Source: Anaerolineae bacterium (lineage in GTDB: Bacteria > Chloroflexota > Anaerolineae > Anaerolineales > E44-bin32). From it: a stretch of 64,000 nt of DNA. Shown in pieces: positions 17,040 to 26,085 of this stretch. The DNA is taken from contig DUEZ01000078.1 of the NCBI GenBank assembly GCA_011174825.1, forward strand, positions 35,440 to 99,439, given 5' to 3'. The translations under genes and the position numbers were made by a program. Each line of letters starts with the position of its first letter. Positions within the stretch are counted from its first letter, which is position 1. The notes under the pieces were generated by a model. The model did no database searches. It was not told the origin of the DNA and saw only the letters and a program-made list of their open reading frames with translations.

Positions 17040-19514
17040 CTAACACTCACTGAAGCCACACGCGTAACACTTACGGCAGCCCTCTTCCCTGACCACCGCT
17101 CCAGCACCGCATTCTGGGCAGAGATCACCGATCTTCGCTGGTAGCGGATCCTCGGGTAACGAAATAAACTCGGCCATGCCGATCTCTGGCGTGTCACCTA
17201 AGTATGCCGCGAGCGCTTGTGCAAGACCATCCGGAAGAGAAAGCACTCGATTGGGACCAAACCCAAGTGGGCGGCCACCGCCGATGCCTGCGAGCTGGCG
17301 GACCACTTCAGCCAGCCGATCTCGAGGCGAAACGGGAGAAGCCACGCGTAGGATGTAAGAGATCATCCTTCCAATCGCTTCCGATACAGCAGCGGTCGCA
17401 GAACCTGCTTTAGCCGTGGTGATGAAAACTTCAAACGGTTGATTGGTCCCGTTGTGGTTGACAGTGACGAACGCTTTGCCCAGAGGTGTGCTTACGTGAT
17501 AGGTGCTACCCTCTAACTTCTGAGGACGAGGTTTTTTCCCTTCCAGCCACATATGCAGTTGATTTGGCGCTCGTGGAACGATCATACCTTCAACCGTCGC
17601 TTTGGTCTCAAGAACCACTTTTTTTCTCGAGCCCGTTACATAAACCGTCAGCCCCTTACAACCCAATTCCCAAGCTAACAAATATGTCCGTGCGATATCG
17701 TCTTCACTCGCATTCGAGGGGAAATTAATCGTTTTACTCAAGCTGTTATCGACAAAAGCTTGGAGCGAAGCTTGCATACGGACATGCTCTTCAGCACTGA
17801 TATCCTGCGAGACAACGAAAACGTTTCGAATGTGTTCAGGTACCTCATCTATATCTTGACAAGAACCGGTTCCCATCACCTGATCGATAATCCGATCACG
17901 CGTGGCGTCCTCTAAATCCGCGTCCAACATAGCTCGTTCAAAAAGGGGGCTGATGTATGTTAGACGGAGGTTTTTTCCATTGTCGTCAACATTGCGATAA
18001 TAGGCCAACGCAAAAACCGGCTCACAACCATAACCCTCGCAACCAGCGACTGTTGCTATTGTTCCAGTTGGAGCAATGGTAGTTTGAGCTGCATTCCGGA
18101 TGCCATTGTTCCGGATGCCATCACGCACTATGCTCCAATCAATTTGAGGTCGACCATAATTCCTTTGATACGCTGTGATGGGCTGGGGGTGATTCCAATC
18201 AAGATTGTCCGGATCGTAGATGCTACCCTCGATAGCCGGGAAAGAGCCGCGTTCCTTGGCTAGCTCAACGCTCATCAGGAGACAGTGATATCGTATGAAC
18301 TCCATCACTTGAGCCGCGAACTCTTGAGCATCATCAGAACCGTATCTGACACCGACATGATACATAAGATCGCCCAGACCCATGATTCCTAGGCCGATGC
18401 GCCGGGCTCTTAGAGCAGCTTCCCGGAGTTGAGGTAAGGCAGGAACGTAAGTGTTGACTGTGATCACATTATCAAGAAATCTTGTTGCCCTGGTTACACT
18501 ATCGCGTAACTTTTCCCAATCCACCGTTTTGTCCGGACCGGCATGTTGCGCCAAATTAATTGAGCCTAAACAGCAGTTCTCATATGGACCTAAAAACTGT
18601 TCACCGCATGGATTGGTCGCTTCCAATTCATAGAGGTGGGGCAATGGATTGGTTCGATTCGCAGTATCAAGAAACAGCACACCCGGTTCACCATTGTGAT
18701 GGGCCTGTTTGACGATCAATTCGAAGATCTCACGTGCGGGTATCGTTTCAATGATCTCTTCTGTATGAGGTGCGACCAAATGATAGGTACGATCATCCTC
18801 CACCGCTTGCATAAACTCATCGGTGACGCCAACGGATATGTTGAAGTTGGTGATCGCGTCCTCATCGATCTTACAGGTGATAAAATCGCGGATGTCGGGA
18901 TGATCGACCCTTAGCACCCCCATGTTTGCGCCCCGCCTCGTGCCCCCTTGCGCAATTTCTCCAAATGCCTTGTCATATACTCGTAAGAATCCGACCGGTC
19001 CTGTCGCTTGACCAGCAGAGGTGTGGACGACAGAGCCTTTGTGTCGTAAACGGCTGAATGAGAAGCCATTTCCACCACCCGTTTGCTGGATTAATGCGGC
19101 GTCGCGAAGGGTTTGGAATATCCCAGCCGAATCGCGCCCCATGTCATCTGAGATCGGAAGTACAAAGCAGGCTGCCAACTGTCCCAACGGCGTTCCGGCC
19201 CCGGTAAATGTTGGTGAGTTGGGCAAGAAGCGCTTTGCTGCAAGCAATTGATATAAATCCCGAGCTACTGAAGGAATGTCTCCCCCCCATTCCTTCTCAG
19301 CCGCTGCTACGTGAAAAGCTACCCGCCACAGCATCTCCTCCGCCGTCTCGATCGGTTGACCATCCTCTCCACGGCGGAGGTATCGCTTTCTAAGAATCGT
19401 TCGACCGTTGTCACTTAATTCGAACCTCTCCAATCCCTCCGGAAGAGGTGGTCTCACATCGGGAGTCGAATCCTCAATTCCCACCTCAACATCGCGGTTC
19501 GTTGTTTCTAACAT
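17040..19514 (-). CDS. nrdJ: Adenosylcobalamin-dependent (class II) ribonucleoside-diphosphate reductase
   Basis: This oxygen-independent reductase makes all dNTP precursors using vitamin B12 as radical source. The 824-aa chain has the N-terminal catalytic-barrel Cys in [11 protein letters not shown], the [14 protein letters not shown] block and the radical-site cysteine loop [15 protein letters not shown] near residue 305. The C-terminus carries a TSCPD-type domain and a zinc ribbon (CPECG...CRKCYACG) typical of NrdJ. A GGAG site lies 9 nt before the ATG. nrdR lies immediately upstream, and the B12 import genes are at 60-63 kb. Confidence 0.97.
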   Translation of the reverse strand: MLETTNRDVEVGIEDSTPDVRPPLPEGLERFELSDNGRTILRKRYLRRGEDGQPIETAEEMLWRVAFHVAAAEKEWGGDIPSVARDLYQLLAAKRFLPNSPTFTGAGTPLGQLAACFVLPISDDMGRDSAGIFQTLRDAALIQQTGGGNGFSFSRLRHKGSVVHTSAGQATGPVGFLRVYDKAFGEIAQGGTRRGANMGVLRVDHPDIRDFITCKIDEDAITNFNISVGVTDEFMQAVEDDRTYHLVAPHTEEIIETIPAREIFELIVKQAHHNGEPGVLFLDTANRTNPLPHLYELEATNPCGEQFLGPYENCCLGSINLAQHAGPDKTVDWEKLRDSVTRATRFLDNVITVNTYVPALPQLREAALRARRIGLGIMGLGDLMYHVGVRYGSDDAQEFAAQVMEFIRYHCLLMSVELAKERGSFPAIEGSIYDPDNLDWNHPQPITAYQRNYGRPQIDWSIVRDGIRNNGIRNAAQTTIAPTGTIATVAGCEGYGCEPVFALAYYRNVDDNGKNLRLTYISPLFERAMLDADLEDATRDRIIDQVMGTGSCQDIDEVPEHIRNVFVVSQDISAEEHVRMQASLQAFVDNSLSKTINFPSNASEDDIARTYLLAWELGCKGLTVYVTGSRKKVVLETKATVEGMIVPRAPNQLHMWLEGKKPRPQKLEGSTYHVSTPLGKAFVTVNHNGTNQPFEVFITTAKAGSATAAVSEAIGRMISYILRVASPVSPRDRLAEVVRQLAGIGGGRPLGFGPNRVLSLPDGLAQALAAYLGDTPEIGMAEFISLPEDPLPAKIGDLCPECGAGAVVREEGCRKCYACGFSEC

Positions 19515-19594
19515 CCCAATTGTCTCCTAAAGCGAGAAAGTCACCCTCTTGTCAATCCATTTAAAAAATATAAATAAATGCGTTAACGAATGAA

Positions 19595-20044
19595 CTAACC
19601 CTCTAGCAAACGATCGATCTCTCCCCTGATCGCTTGCAGGTCATCCAATCCCAGATAAACAATTGCATATCGGATATAAGCAATGTGATCGAGATCTTTT
19701 AATCCGGCAATGGCTAAATCACCAATAACCCTCGACGACACCTCAGCCTTGCCCATCGACCGTAATGCCGATTCGATCTCGCCAATGAGTCGGTCGATAT
19801 CAGCAGCAGAAACCGGTCGCTTAGCGCAGGCGATACGCACACCCCGCGCCAGCTTGTCCCGGTCGAACTCCTCCCGGGTTCCATCCTGTTTGACCACAAG
19901 AGGGGAGGAAAGGATCGCTCTTTCATACGTACTAAACCGATGCTCACATCCTGTACAAACCCGTCGCCTTCGAATCCCCCCTTTGGAATCACGATATGTA
20001 TCGATCACCCTGGTCTGTTCGCTGCGACAATACGGGCAGCGCAT
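19595..20044 (-). CDS. nrdR: Transcriptional repressor NrdR
   Basis: This zinc-ribbon and ATP-cone repressor of ribonucleotide reductase genes senses the dATP/ATP pool. The start was placed at the ATG opening MRCPYCRSEQ because GAGGTG lies just upstream and the upstream extension lacks family similarity; this gives 149 aa, the normal length. Zinc ligands are C3, C6, C30 and C33. The ATP-cone begins near residue 48 (VKQDGTREEFDRDKL). It is adjacent to and co-oriented with nrdJ, its expected target. Confidence 0.96.
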   Translation of the reverse strand: MRCPYCRSEQTRVIDTYRDSKGGIRRRRVCTGCEHRFSTYERAILSSPLVVKQDGTREEFDRDKLARGVRIACAKRPVSAADIDRLIGEIESALRSMGKAEVSSRVIGDLAIAGLKDLDHIAYIRYAIVYLGLDDLQAIRGEIDRLLEG

Positions 20045-20077
20045 CGATCCCACCTCACTCAGCACACGTGTTCGGCG

Positions 20078-20121
20078 CCAGATATTGGATGTAAAGCTTC
20101 CTGAACCCCGATATATACGGG
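20078..20121 (-). promoter_or_regulatory. Candidate NrdR-box pair upstream of nrdR
   Basis: Two AT-centred imperfect dyads, CCAGATATTGG (20078-20088) and CCCGATATATACGGG (20107-20121), have centres 31 bp apart. That is close to the three-turn spacing known for NrdR boxes. The match to the published consensus is only partial. Confidence 0.3.
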
Positions 20122-20247
20122 TTGCGGGAGAACATTCTAACACCTGCTCCAGATGGGAGCAAGATTAAGACCCCCTTGTAACCTTAAAAAAATTAGTACC
20201 CTGGTCACCTATCGTGAATCTCCTGAAAATAGCCGAGCATCCAGCCA

Positions 20248-20303
20248 GAGAACGGAATAGGTGGGTGTGTGATTGTTACTCACACCCCCACCTATTCCGT
20301 TCT
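20248..20303. repeat. Long near-perfect inverted repeat downstream of ftsZ
   Basis: The left arm begins AGAACGGAATAGGTGGG and the right arm ends CCCACCTATTCCGTTCT. The arms are about 24 nt each and are separated by about 7 nt. Such a stem would be very stable on either strand. It could be the dcw operon 3' hairpin or a mobile palindrome. Confidence 0.8.
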
Positions 20304-20349
20304 GCGTGTTGACGGTTGTTCTTTCAGTGCAGTCCTGTCATTAAACACG

Positions 20350-20386
20350 GCAGATCGGCGTCGGGAGGAGGAGACCGACGCCAATC
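20350..20386. repeat. Second inverted repeat downstream of ftsZ
   Basis: CAGATCGGCGTCGG and CCGACGCCAATCTG flank a purine-rich loop GAGGAGGAGA. It lies about 100 nt after the ftsZ stop on the transcribed strand. No U-tract follows, so it is not a simple intrinsic terminator. Confidence 0.7.
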
Positions 20387-20483
20387 TGCATGCGAAGGTG
20401 GTTCACCGAAGCCGCCGGAGAGTTATCAGCTTCTTCGGCTTCCCCCTTGACGTAGTAACGGTTGAGCCCCTATGCTCAAACCG

Positions 20484-21587
20484 CTACCGCCGTCTCAAAA
20501 ATGCCGGGATGTCAAGATCATTGACATCGAAGGCGCGTGGTTGGAACTCTTCCGCAACTACCTCTCTTCCCGTTACCGGCTCAGCGACTGCTTCAGTACG
20601 ACTGCGGGGTCTGCGGTCCAACTTCCGCACACCACTAGAACGCGCGAAACCGGTGGCGATCACGGTGACCCTCAACTCGTCACCCATGTTTGGATCAATC
20701 ACCGCCCCAAAGATCAAGTTGACCTCCGGATGGGCAGTCTCTTTGATAATCGCGGCTGCCTGATTAACCTCGTAGAGGCTCAAATCAGATCCGCCCGTGA
20801 CATTAAAGAGGATGCCCCGTGCACCATCGATCGTGATGTCCAATAGATTGCTGGAAATCGCTTGCTCAGCCGCTGCGCGTGCACGATCCTCACCTGATGC
20901 TCGCCCAACTGCCATGAGAGCGGCTCCACCCTCTGACATGATGGTGCGCACATCGGCAAAGTCGAGGTTAATCAAACCGGGGACAGTAATCAGCTCACTG
21001 ATCCCTTGAATGCCTTGACGCAGCACATCATCGGCAAGTTTAAACGCCTCATGCAAGCTAGCGCGTTTGTCAGCGATTTGGAGCAATCGGTCATTAGGGA
21101 TCACGATCAATGTATCGACGTGCTCTTTAAGCTTCTCAATCCCATCCTCGGCCGTCTTCCTTCTTTTTGCTCCTTCGAAGGTGAACGGTCGTGTTACCAC
21201 ACCGATGGTCAATGAGCCCACTTCTTTCGCGATTTGGGCGAGGATCGGGGCTGCTCCAGTCCCGGTGCCTCCACCTATCCCAGCAGCGATGAAGACCATA
21301 TCGGTGCCTTTGATCACTTCATACAGTTCCTCAGCGGACTCTTCAGCCGCTTTTTTCCCTATCTCTGGATCACCTCCCGCGCCCAATCCGCGCGTGAGCT
21401 TATCTCCGATGCGAACACGGGTGGGGGAGTTAGAGAGTAGGAGAGCCTGAGCATCGGTGTTAACAGCTACGAATTCGATGCCGATCAGACCTTCCTCGAT
21501 CATCCGGTTGACGGCGTTGCTCCCACCGCCGCCAACACCAACAACCATAATTCGAGCAAATGACTCCATTTGTGGTACGGGTTGCAT
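20484..21587 (-). CDS. ftsZ: Cell division GTPase FtsZ
   Basis: This tubulin homologue forms the cytokinetic ring. The start was set at the ATG opening [10 protein letters not shown] because GAGGAGG lies 6 nt before it, giving 367 aa. The GTP-binding motif [10 protein letters not shown] is near residues 107-116, and the T7 loop is within [13 protein letters not shown]. After a basic linker, the conserved C-terminal peptide [10 protein letters not shown] binds FtsA. It is the last gene of the dcw cluster, about 80 nt after ftsA. Confidence 0.98.
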   Translation of the reverse strand: MQPVPQMESFARIMVVGVGGGGSNAVNRMIEEGLIGIEFVAVNTDAQALLLSNSPTRVRIGDKLTRGLGAGGDPEIGKKAAEESAEELYEVIKGTDMVFIAAGIGGGTGTGAAPILAQIAKEVGSLTIGVVTRPFTFEGAKRRKTAEDGIEKLKEHVDTLIVIPNDRLLQIADKRASLHEAFKLADDVLRQGIQGISELITVPGLINLDFADVRTIMSEGGAALMAVGRASGEDRARAAAEQAISSNLLDITIDGARGILFNVTGGSDLSLYEVNQAAAIIKETAHPEVNLIFGAVIDPNMGDELRVTVIATGFARSSGVRKLDRRPRSRTEAVAEPVTGREVVAEEFQPRAFDVNDLDIPAFLRRR

Positions 21588-21666
21588 TGTGTTCCTCCTC
21601 GATCTGATATCGTTCATGATCTTGTTTTCTCTTTATAGATAGTCAACGTTTCGTAAAATCTGATAA

Positions 21667-22920
21667 CTATCCGGGCAAAAGCCTTCGAATAAATTCTGCG
21701 GCCCTTCCCAAGCTAAACCTGGGCAAGGGAATACCGCCTCTGTAGCCGTCGTACGCCCTCTCCTCTTCCAACAATTGGGCCCAATATATGAGGCCCACAC
21801 TCGTAGAGAAAGCAGGCGAGTGTAGACGATCCACCAAACCACGTAATTCCTCAGGTTGTGAAGATCGTACAGGTAGTCGGAGCACATCCCCGGCCACCTC
21901 TCGAATCCCTGGCAGCAGACTTGTCCCACCCGTAAGCACGATCCCAGCTGGCAAGAGGCCATCGTATCCACTACGCTTAATCTCCTGCCTCACCAAACTG
22001 AACAACTCCTCAGCCCGAGGCTCTACGACTTGTGCTAATTCAACGCGCCGGATCTGCACAGTCTGTTCCTCACCAAAAGGTCGAACAGCAAAGGTTTGGT
22101 TTGGATCAAGATCAGCAGGTCGTGCGTGGCCGTGACGATGTTTGATCGTCTCAGCCGTCTCATAGGGGAGGTGAAGACCTTGCGCAATGTCGTTGGTCAA
22201 GTGTTCCCCCCCAACAGGAATAACCGCGGAGTGCCAAACTGCACCCTCGATGTAGATCGCAATATCCGCCGTGCCTCCGCCGATATCACATACCACTGCC
22301 CCCATCTCGCGTTCCGTTTCTGTCAGCACCACGCCGGCGGAAGCAATCGAACTGAGCACCCAACCGTCAACCTCCACGCCGGCTGTGTTGATGCATTTCT
22401 CTAAGTTCCGCAGCGCAGTGGAACCGGCGGTGACGATGTGTGCTTCAACCTCTAATCGATATCCATGCATGCCTACTGGAGATTCGATCCCATCTTGACC
22501 ATCGACAACAAAGCTGCGCGGAATAACGTGAACCATTACGCGGTTGTACGGGAGCACTATCGAACGCGCCGCATCCAACGCTCGACCCACATCGTCATAG
22601 CCGATCGTACGACCAGCAACTCCGGCCATCCCTTTGCTGTTCAAGGAGGCAATCTGCCCTCCCGAAAGGCTGATCAAAGCCGAGGTGATTTCATATCCTG
22701 AGGTGCGTTCGGCCTTATCTTTGGAAGCTTCCACTGCCTTCGCTACGCCTTCCATGCTAACCACGCCACCTTTTCTCATACCCTGCGAAGGCACGATCCC
22801 TACCCCGATCACACGTAAACGGTGATCCTCCCCCAAATGACCGACCAATGTACAAACCTTGGTGGTTCCTACATCTATTCCGACAAAGATCGGTTCATCA
22901 GACCCGAGAATAACTGTCAC
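21667..22920 (-). CDS. ftsA: Cell division protein FtsA
   Basis: This actin-fold ATPase tethers FtsZ to the membrane. At 417 aa it shows phosphate-1 GIDVGTTKVC (residues 14-23), phosphate-2 DIGGGTADIAIY (near 213) and the adenosine loop LTGGTSLLPGI (near 332). The final residues LGRAAEFIRRLL form the expected amphipathic membrane-targeting helix. The GTG start directly follows the ftsQ stop, with GGAG in the end of ftsQ, so translation is coupled. Confidence 0.97.
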   Translation of the reverse strand: MTVILGSDEPIFVGIDVGTTKVCTLVGHLGEDHRLRVIGVGIVPSQGMRKGGVVSMEGVAKAVEASKDKAERTSGYEITSALISLSGGQIASLNSKGMAGVAGRTIGYDDVGRALDAARSIVLPYNRVMVHVIPRSFVVDGQDGIESPVGMHGYRLEVEAHIVTAGSTALRNLEKCINTAGVEVDGWVLSSIASAGVVLTETEREMGAVVCDIGGGTADIAIYIEGAVWHSAVIPVGGEHLTNDIAQGLHLPYETAETIKHRHGHARPADLDPNQTFAVRPFGEEQTVQIRRVELAQVVEPRAEELFSLVRQEIKRSGYDGLLPAGIVLTGGTSLLPGIREVAGDVLRLPVRSSQPEELRGLVDRLHSPAFSTSVGLIYWAQLLEEERAYDGYRGGIPLPRFSLGRAAEFIRRLLPG

Positions 22921-23829
22921 CTACCACTCCAATCGGTAGAACGGACGGTCTTGATTCATGAGGAATATTGCAACCTGATTAATATTGCGGGCAGACAGCC
23001 GTTCCACAAGTTGACGATACATCTCGACCTTCACCGTCATGTCCCCTTCAATCCCAAAAAAAACAATCCTCCCGTTGCTGTCCTGGAAGCCAAGTCCATA
23101 CATAGGGTCATAACTCAAGATCTCGATCTCCGGCAAATTCGCGCTGAGGTCAACGGCCGCACTCACGACCTCAGGCTTAATGACCGGAATCAACGGATCC
23201 TCAAATACGTGCAAGACCGGTGCCTGAGCCTGTACTTTAACGATATCTGGCCACGATCCATATTGGATGAAAGCCACGCCGTCTGCACTCATCCACCAAG
23301 TTCTACCGGCGTCGTACCATTCGACAACCGGTTCACGTTCGACCAGAGAGATTTCCACCTGATTCGGCCAACGGATATCAACCTCGGCAGATAAAATCTC
23401 AGGATATTGCTTCAACTGGTCAACAATTCGCTGCGGATCGATATTGAAAATCAGGTTCCCGTCTACTTGAGCCATAGATCGTGTTTGAGCGCTACTGAGC
23501 ATCTTATTGCCCAGAACCTTCGCCTGCTCTACGTAGAAATCATTCGAAGTGAGCACACGAACGAAAGCCAAGATCATGCTCGCGAGCAGAACGATCGTTA
23601 GCAGGCGAATTCCAATCCGAATACTGGGAATGGCTGGTAAGCGAGCCTCAACGCCTACTCCTGTAGGGAGAACAAAATCAAAACGACGACGAGTACGCTT
23701 TCGACGGCGCCGCTTCAACAATGGATCTTTGGACACAGGTTCAATTTCACGGACGAGTTTAGCCCGACGTTTGCGAACTTGGTCTGCCCGTGTTTGAATT
23801 CTCCCCAATGTCCGTTCACTCAGGGTCAT
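22921..23829 (-). CDS. ftsQ: Cell division protein FtsQ/DivIB
   Basis: This bitopic membrane protein is part of the FtsQ-FtsL-FtsB divisome subcomplex. The 302-aa chain has a basic cytosolic tail (residues 1-70, many KR pairs), one transmembrane helix (about 73-94, IGIRLLTIVLLASMILAFV), a POTRA domain (about 100-170; FYVEQAKVLGNKMLS) and the beta domain. Its ATG overlaps the ddl stop (ATGA). The N-terminal cytosolic tail is longer than in E. coli. Confidence 0.9.
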   Translation of the reverse strand: MTLSERTLGRIQTRADQVRKRRAKLVREIEPVSKDPLLKRRRRKRTRRRFDFVLPTGVGVEARLPAIPSIRIGIRLLTIVLLASMILAFVRVLTSNDFYVEQAKVLGNKMLSSAQTRSMAQVDGNLIFNIDPQRIVDQLKQYPEILSAEVDIRWPNQVEISLVEREPVVEWYDAGRTWWMSADGVAFIQYGSWPDIVKVQAQAPVLHVFEDPLIPVIKPEVVSAAVDLSANLPEIEILSYDPMYGLGFQDSNGRIVFFGIEGDMTVKVEMYRQLVERLSARNINQVAIFLMNQDRPFYRLEW

Positions 23830-24935
23830 GCTTCGCCCTCGTACACACGAACTAAGCTCTCCTTCTGTTCCTGACGCATAAATGCCAACTCAATCAAACG
23901 ATCTAATAAATCCGGGTAAGGGAGACCGCTCGCTTCCCACAACTTCGGATACATACTAATCTTCGTAAAGCCAGGGATGGTGTTGATCTCGTTCATATAG
24001 AGAGTCCCGGTCTCCCGATCGAGAAGGAAATCTACCCGTGCCATCCCTGCTCCATCGATGGCCTGAAAAGCTTCAACCGCCATCTCCTGTGCTTCCTGCT
24101 CGATCTCCTTGTCAATGGAAGCCGGGATATGCAGTTCAGAAGTATCGTCTTTATATTTCGCTCGATATGAGTAAAACTCATCCCCCGGAACGACCTCACC
24201 TGCAATTGAAGCCTCCGGATATTCATTGCCCAGGACACTGACCTCGATCTCTCGCGCCTCAAGCCCTTGTTCAACCAAAATCCGACGATCATATCGGGCG
24301 GCTTCTAGCATGCCCTCCATGAGATCAGATCTGTTGCGGCATTTAGAGATCCCCACCGATGAGCCTAAATTGGCTGGCTTGGTGAACAAGGGATAGGACG
24401 CAACCGATTCTGCTCTACGGATCACCTCGTCCATCTCGTCTTGCAACTCCGTTGAAAGAATCAAGGTCCAATCAACCGTTCGAATGTCATTCGCTCGCAT
24501 CACTTGCTTGAAGAGACATTTATCCATCGCAACTGCTGACGCCAATACACCCGCGCCAACATAGGCGATATCCGCTAACTCAAGCAAACCCTGTATCGTG
24601 CCGTCCTCTCCGTAGGTGCCATGCAGCACCGGGAAGATCACATCCAGTTCATGGATCATCTCCAGAGCCCGTCCCTCCGCCCAGCGAAAGGACCTACCCA
24701 TTCCCGGTTCAGCGAATATGGCCACCGTCTCCAGATGCTCCACTTGGCCCCGTTCGAACGCTTCGAGCACCTCTGACCCACTAAGCCAATGACCCTGGTG
24801 CGTAATACCAATCTGACAAACCTCGTATTTTGATCTATCCATAGCGTCCATCACCGAACGCGCGGATAAAAGAGAGATTTCATGTTCGCCGGATCGACCT
24901 CCGAAGATAAGGCCGACCTTCAATTTCTCGGTCAC
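23826..24935 (-). CDS. ddl: D-alanine--D-alanine ligase
   Basis: This ATP-grasp ligase makes the D-Ala-D-Ala dipeptide for MurF. The start is the GTG of VTEKLKVGLIFGG. It overlaps the murB stop (GTGA) and is preceded by AGGAGG 7 nt upstream, giving 369 aa. The N-terminal GGRSGEHEISLLSA, the FPVLHGTYGEDGTIQG block and the C-terminal MNEINTIPGFTKISMYP loop are family hallmarks. Confidence 0.97.
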   Translation of the reverse strand: MTEKLKVGLIFGGRSGEHEISLLSARSVMDAMDRSKYEVCQIGITHQGHWLSGSEVLEAFERGQVEHLETVAIFAEPGMGRSFRWAEGRALEMIHELDVIFPVLHGTYGEDGTIQGLLELADIAYVGAGVLASAVAMDKCLFKQVMRANDIRTVDWTLILSTELQDEMDEVIRRAESVASYPLFTKPANLGSSVGISKCRNRSDLMEGMLEAARYDRRILVEQGLEAREIEVSVLGNEYPEASIAGEVVPGDEFYSYRAKYKDDTSELHIPASIDKEIEQEAQEMAVEAFQAIDGAGMARVDFLLDRETGTLYMNEINTIPGFTKISMYPKLWEASGLPYPDLLDRLIELAFMRQEQKESLVRVYEGEA

Positions 24936-25909
24936 GCCTGACCTCCTGAGAGGGTGTGAATCACATTGGAGTTCATGGGCTCCCAATCACCAACCAGTTC
25001 AACCTCCAAATCGAGCCAAATATCAAGCTGCGATGCTACCCGTTCCCGCACCAATTGAATTAGGTCCCAGACATCGGCAGCCGAAGCGTCACCTAAATTG
25101 ACGAAAAAATTCGCATGCAGCGGACTGATTTGCGCCGCTCCCTGCTGGGTGCCCTTCAAGCCTACGGCCTCGATCAACCTACCCGCATAATCCCCTTCCG
25201 GGTTCTTGAACATCGATCCCATGCTCGCGCCGGCAGGCTGAGTGCGCTTACGTTGCTCGACAAAGGCACCCATCTTCGCTTTGCAATCCTCTGGCGTGGA
25301 CTCCTCTAAACCGAGAACAGCCTTCAACACCACGGCTTCACCAGGATTCCGCTTTAACCAACTATCGCGATAGGCATATTCCAGGCGTTGAACAGGCCAT
25401 TGTTCCACGCCTATTCCTTGTTGCAAGATTTCGGCCACCTCGAGCGTCCCGGCGATATCGTCGCCATAAGCTCCTGCGTTTCCAACTACGGCACCGCCGA
25501 TTGTGCCCGGTATACTCGCCGCCCATTCCAGCCCACTCAAACCTCGCTCAACTGACCGCCGTGTGACAACCCCGAGCATCGCCCCAGACTCAGCTTCGAC
25601 TTTAGGTCCCTGAGAGTCTTTGAAAAAGTTCACCTCACGCGCCCGGTTCAGCACTACGACCTCTCTCACGCCTAAATCAGAAACCAGGATGTTCGAACCC
25701 GCACCCAGAACCCTGAACGGCACATCTATGTCCCATAAGGCACTGGTAACCTCAGCCAATTGATCTCCCGATGACACGATGATCAAGAAATCAGCAGGAC
25801 CGCCGATTCGAGCAGCCGTGTACTGCGCTAATGGCACATTCTCAAGTAAGCCTTCATCGAAGGTGCCTCGCAGCACTTCAGCCTTGGCAGTTTGAAGAGG
25901 CGTATTCAT
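24932..25909 (-). CDS. murB: UDP-N-acetylenolpyruvoylglucosamine reductase
   Basis: This FAD-dependent reductase forms UDP-MurNAc. It has the FAD-binding FRVLGAGSNILVSD block (near residues 62-75), GLEWAASIPGTIGGAVVGNAG (near 125-145) and the catalytic serine region GASMGSMFKNPEG (near 228). The ATG at 25909 overlaps the stop of the preceding 58-aa ORF (TGATG); a TTG one codon earlier is the alternative. This is a 325-aa type I-like MurB. Confidence 0.97.
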   Translation of the reverse strand: MNTPLQTAKAEVLRGTFDEGLLENVPLAQYTAARIGGPADFLIIVSSGDQLAEVTSALWDIDVPFRVLGAGSNILVSDLGVREVVVLNRAREVNFFKDSQGPKVEAESGAMLGVVTRRSVERGLSGLEWAASIPGTIGGAVVGNAGAYGDDIAGTLEVAEILQQGIGVEQWPVQRLEYAYRDSWLKRNPGEAVVLKAVLGLEESTPEDCKAKMGAFVEQRKRTQPAGASMGSMFKNPEGDYAGRLIEAVGLKGTQQGAAQISPLHANFFVNLGDASAADVWDLIQLVRERVASQLDIWLDLEVELVGDWEPMNSNVIHTLSGGQA

Positions 25910-26085
25910 CAAAGTCGACGCACCCTCTCAATAATTCGATCGAGCAGCTCACGCTCGGGAAACACACTATATGGCAGTGCTACCGTGTTCGAATCCCCAT
26001 TTCCATCGGCCTTCTTCGTTGCTAAGCGTATTCTTAGCTGTCGCCGACGGTCACGTCGGAAGACGCGTCGCGTTTTCTTAGTCAT
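25909..26085 (-). CDS. Uncharacterised 58-aa basic protein within the dcw operon
   Basis: The small ORF lies between murC and murB. Its ATG overlaps the murC end by 8 nt and its TGA forms TGATG with murB. AAGGAG precedes the ATG by 9 nt. The product opens with a strongly basic stretch (TKKTRRVFRRDRRRQLRIRL), then a short polar linker, then VALPYSVFPERELLDRIIERVRRL, likely an amphipathic helix. No family is recognised. The double coupling and codon-dense fit argue that it is translated. It could bind nucleic acid, membrane or a neighbour protein. Confidence 0.65.
   Translation of the reverse strand: MTKKTRRVFRRDRRRQLRIRLATKKADGNGDSNTVALPYSVFPERELLDRIIERVRRL

Larger units (their letters stand above)
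20122..20483. other. Intergenic region between ftsZ and nrdR
   Basis: This 360-base gap between the ftsZ stop and nrdR contains two strong inverted repeats, listed separately, and no convincing gene. The hairpins probably end the dcw transcript. Confidence 0.45.

Noticed and set aside
20269..20763. Plus-strand frame of 164 codons opposite the end of ftsZ
   Set aside because: It overlaps the ftsZ C-terminal coding region on the other strand and the inverted repeats, and its product shows no protein-like pattern.
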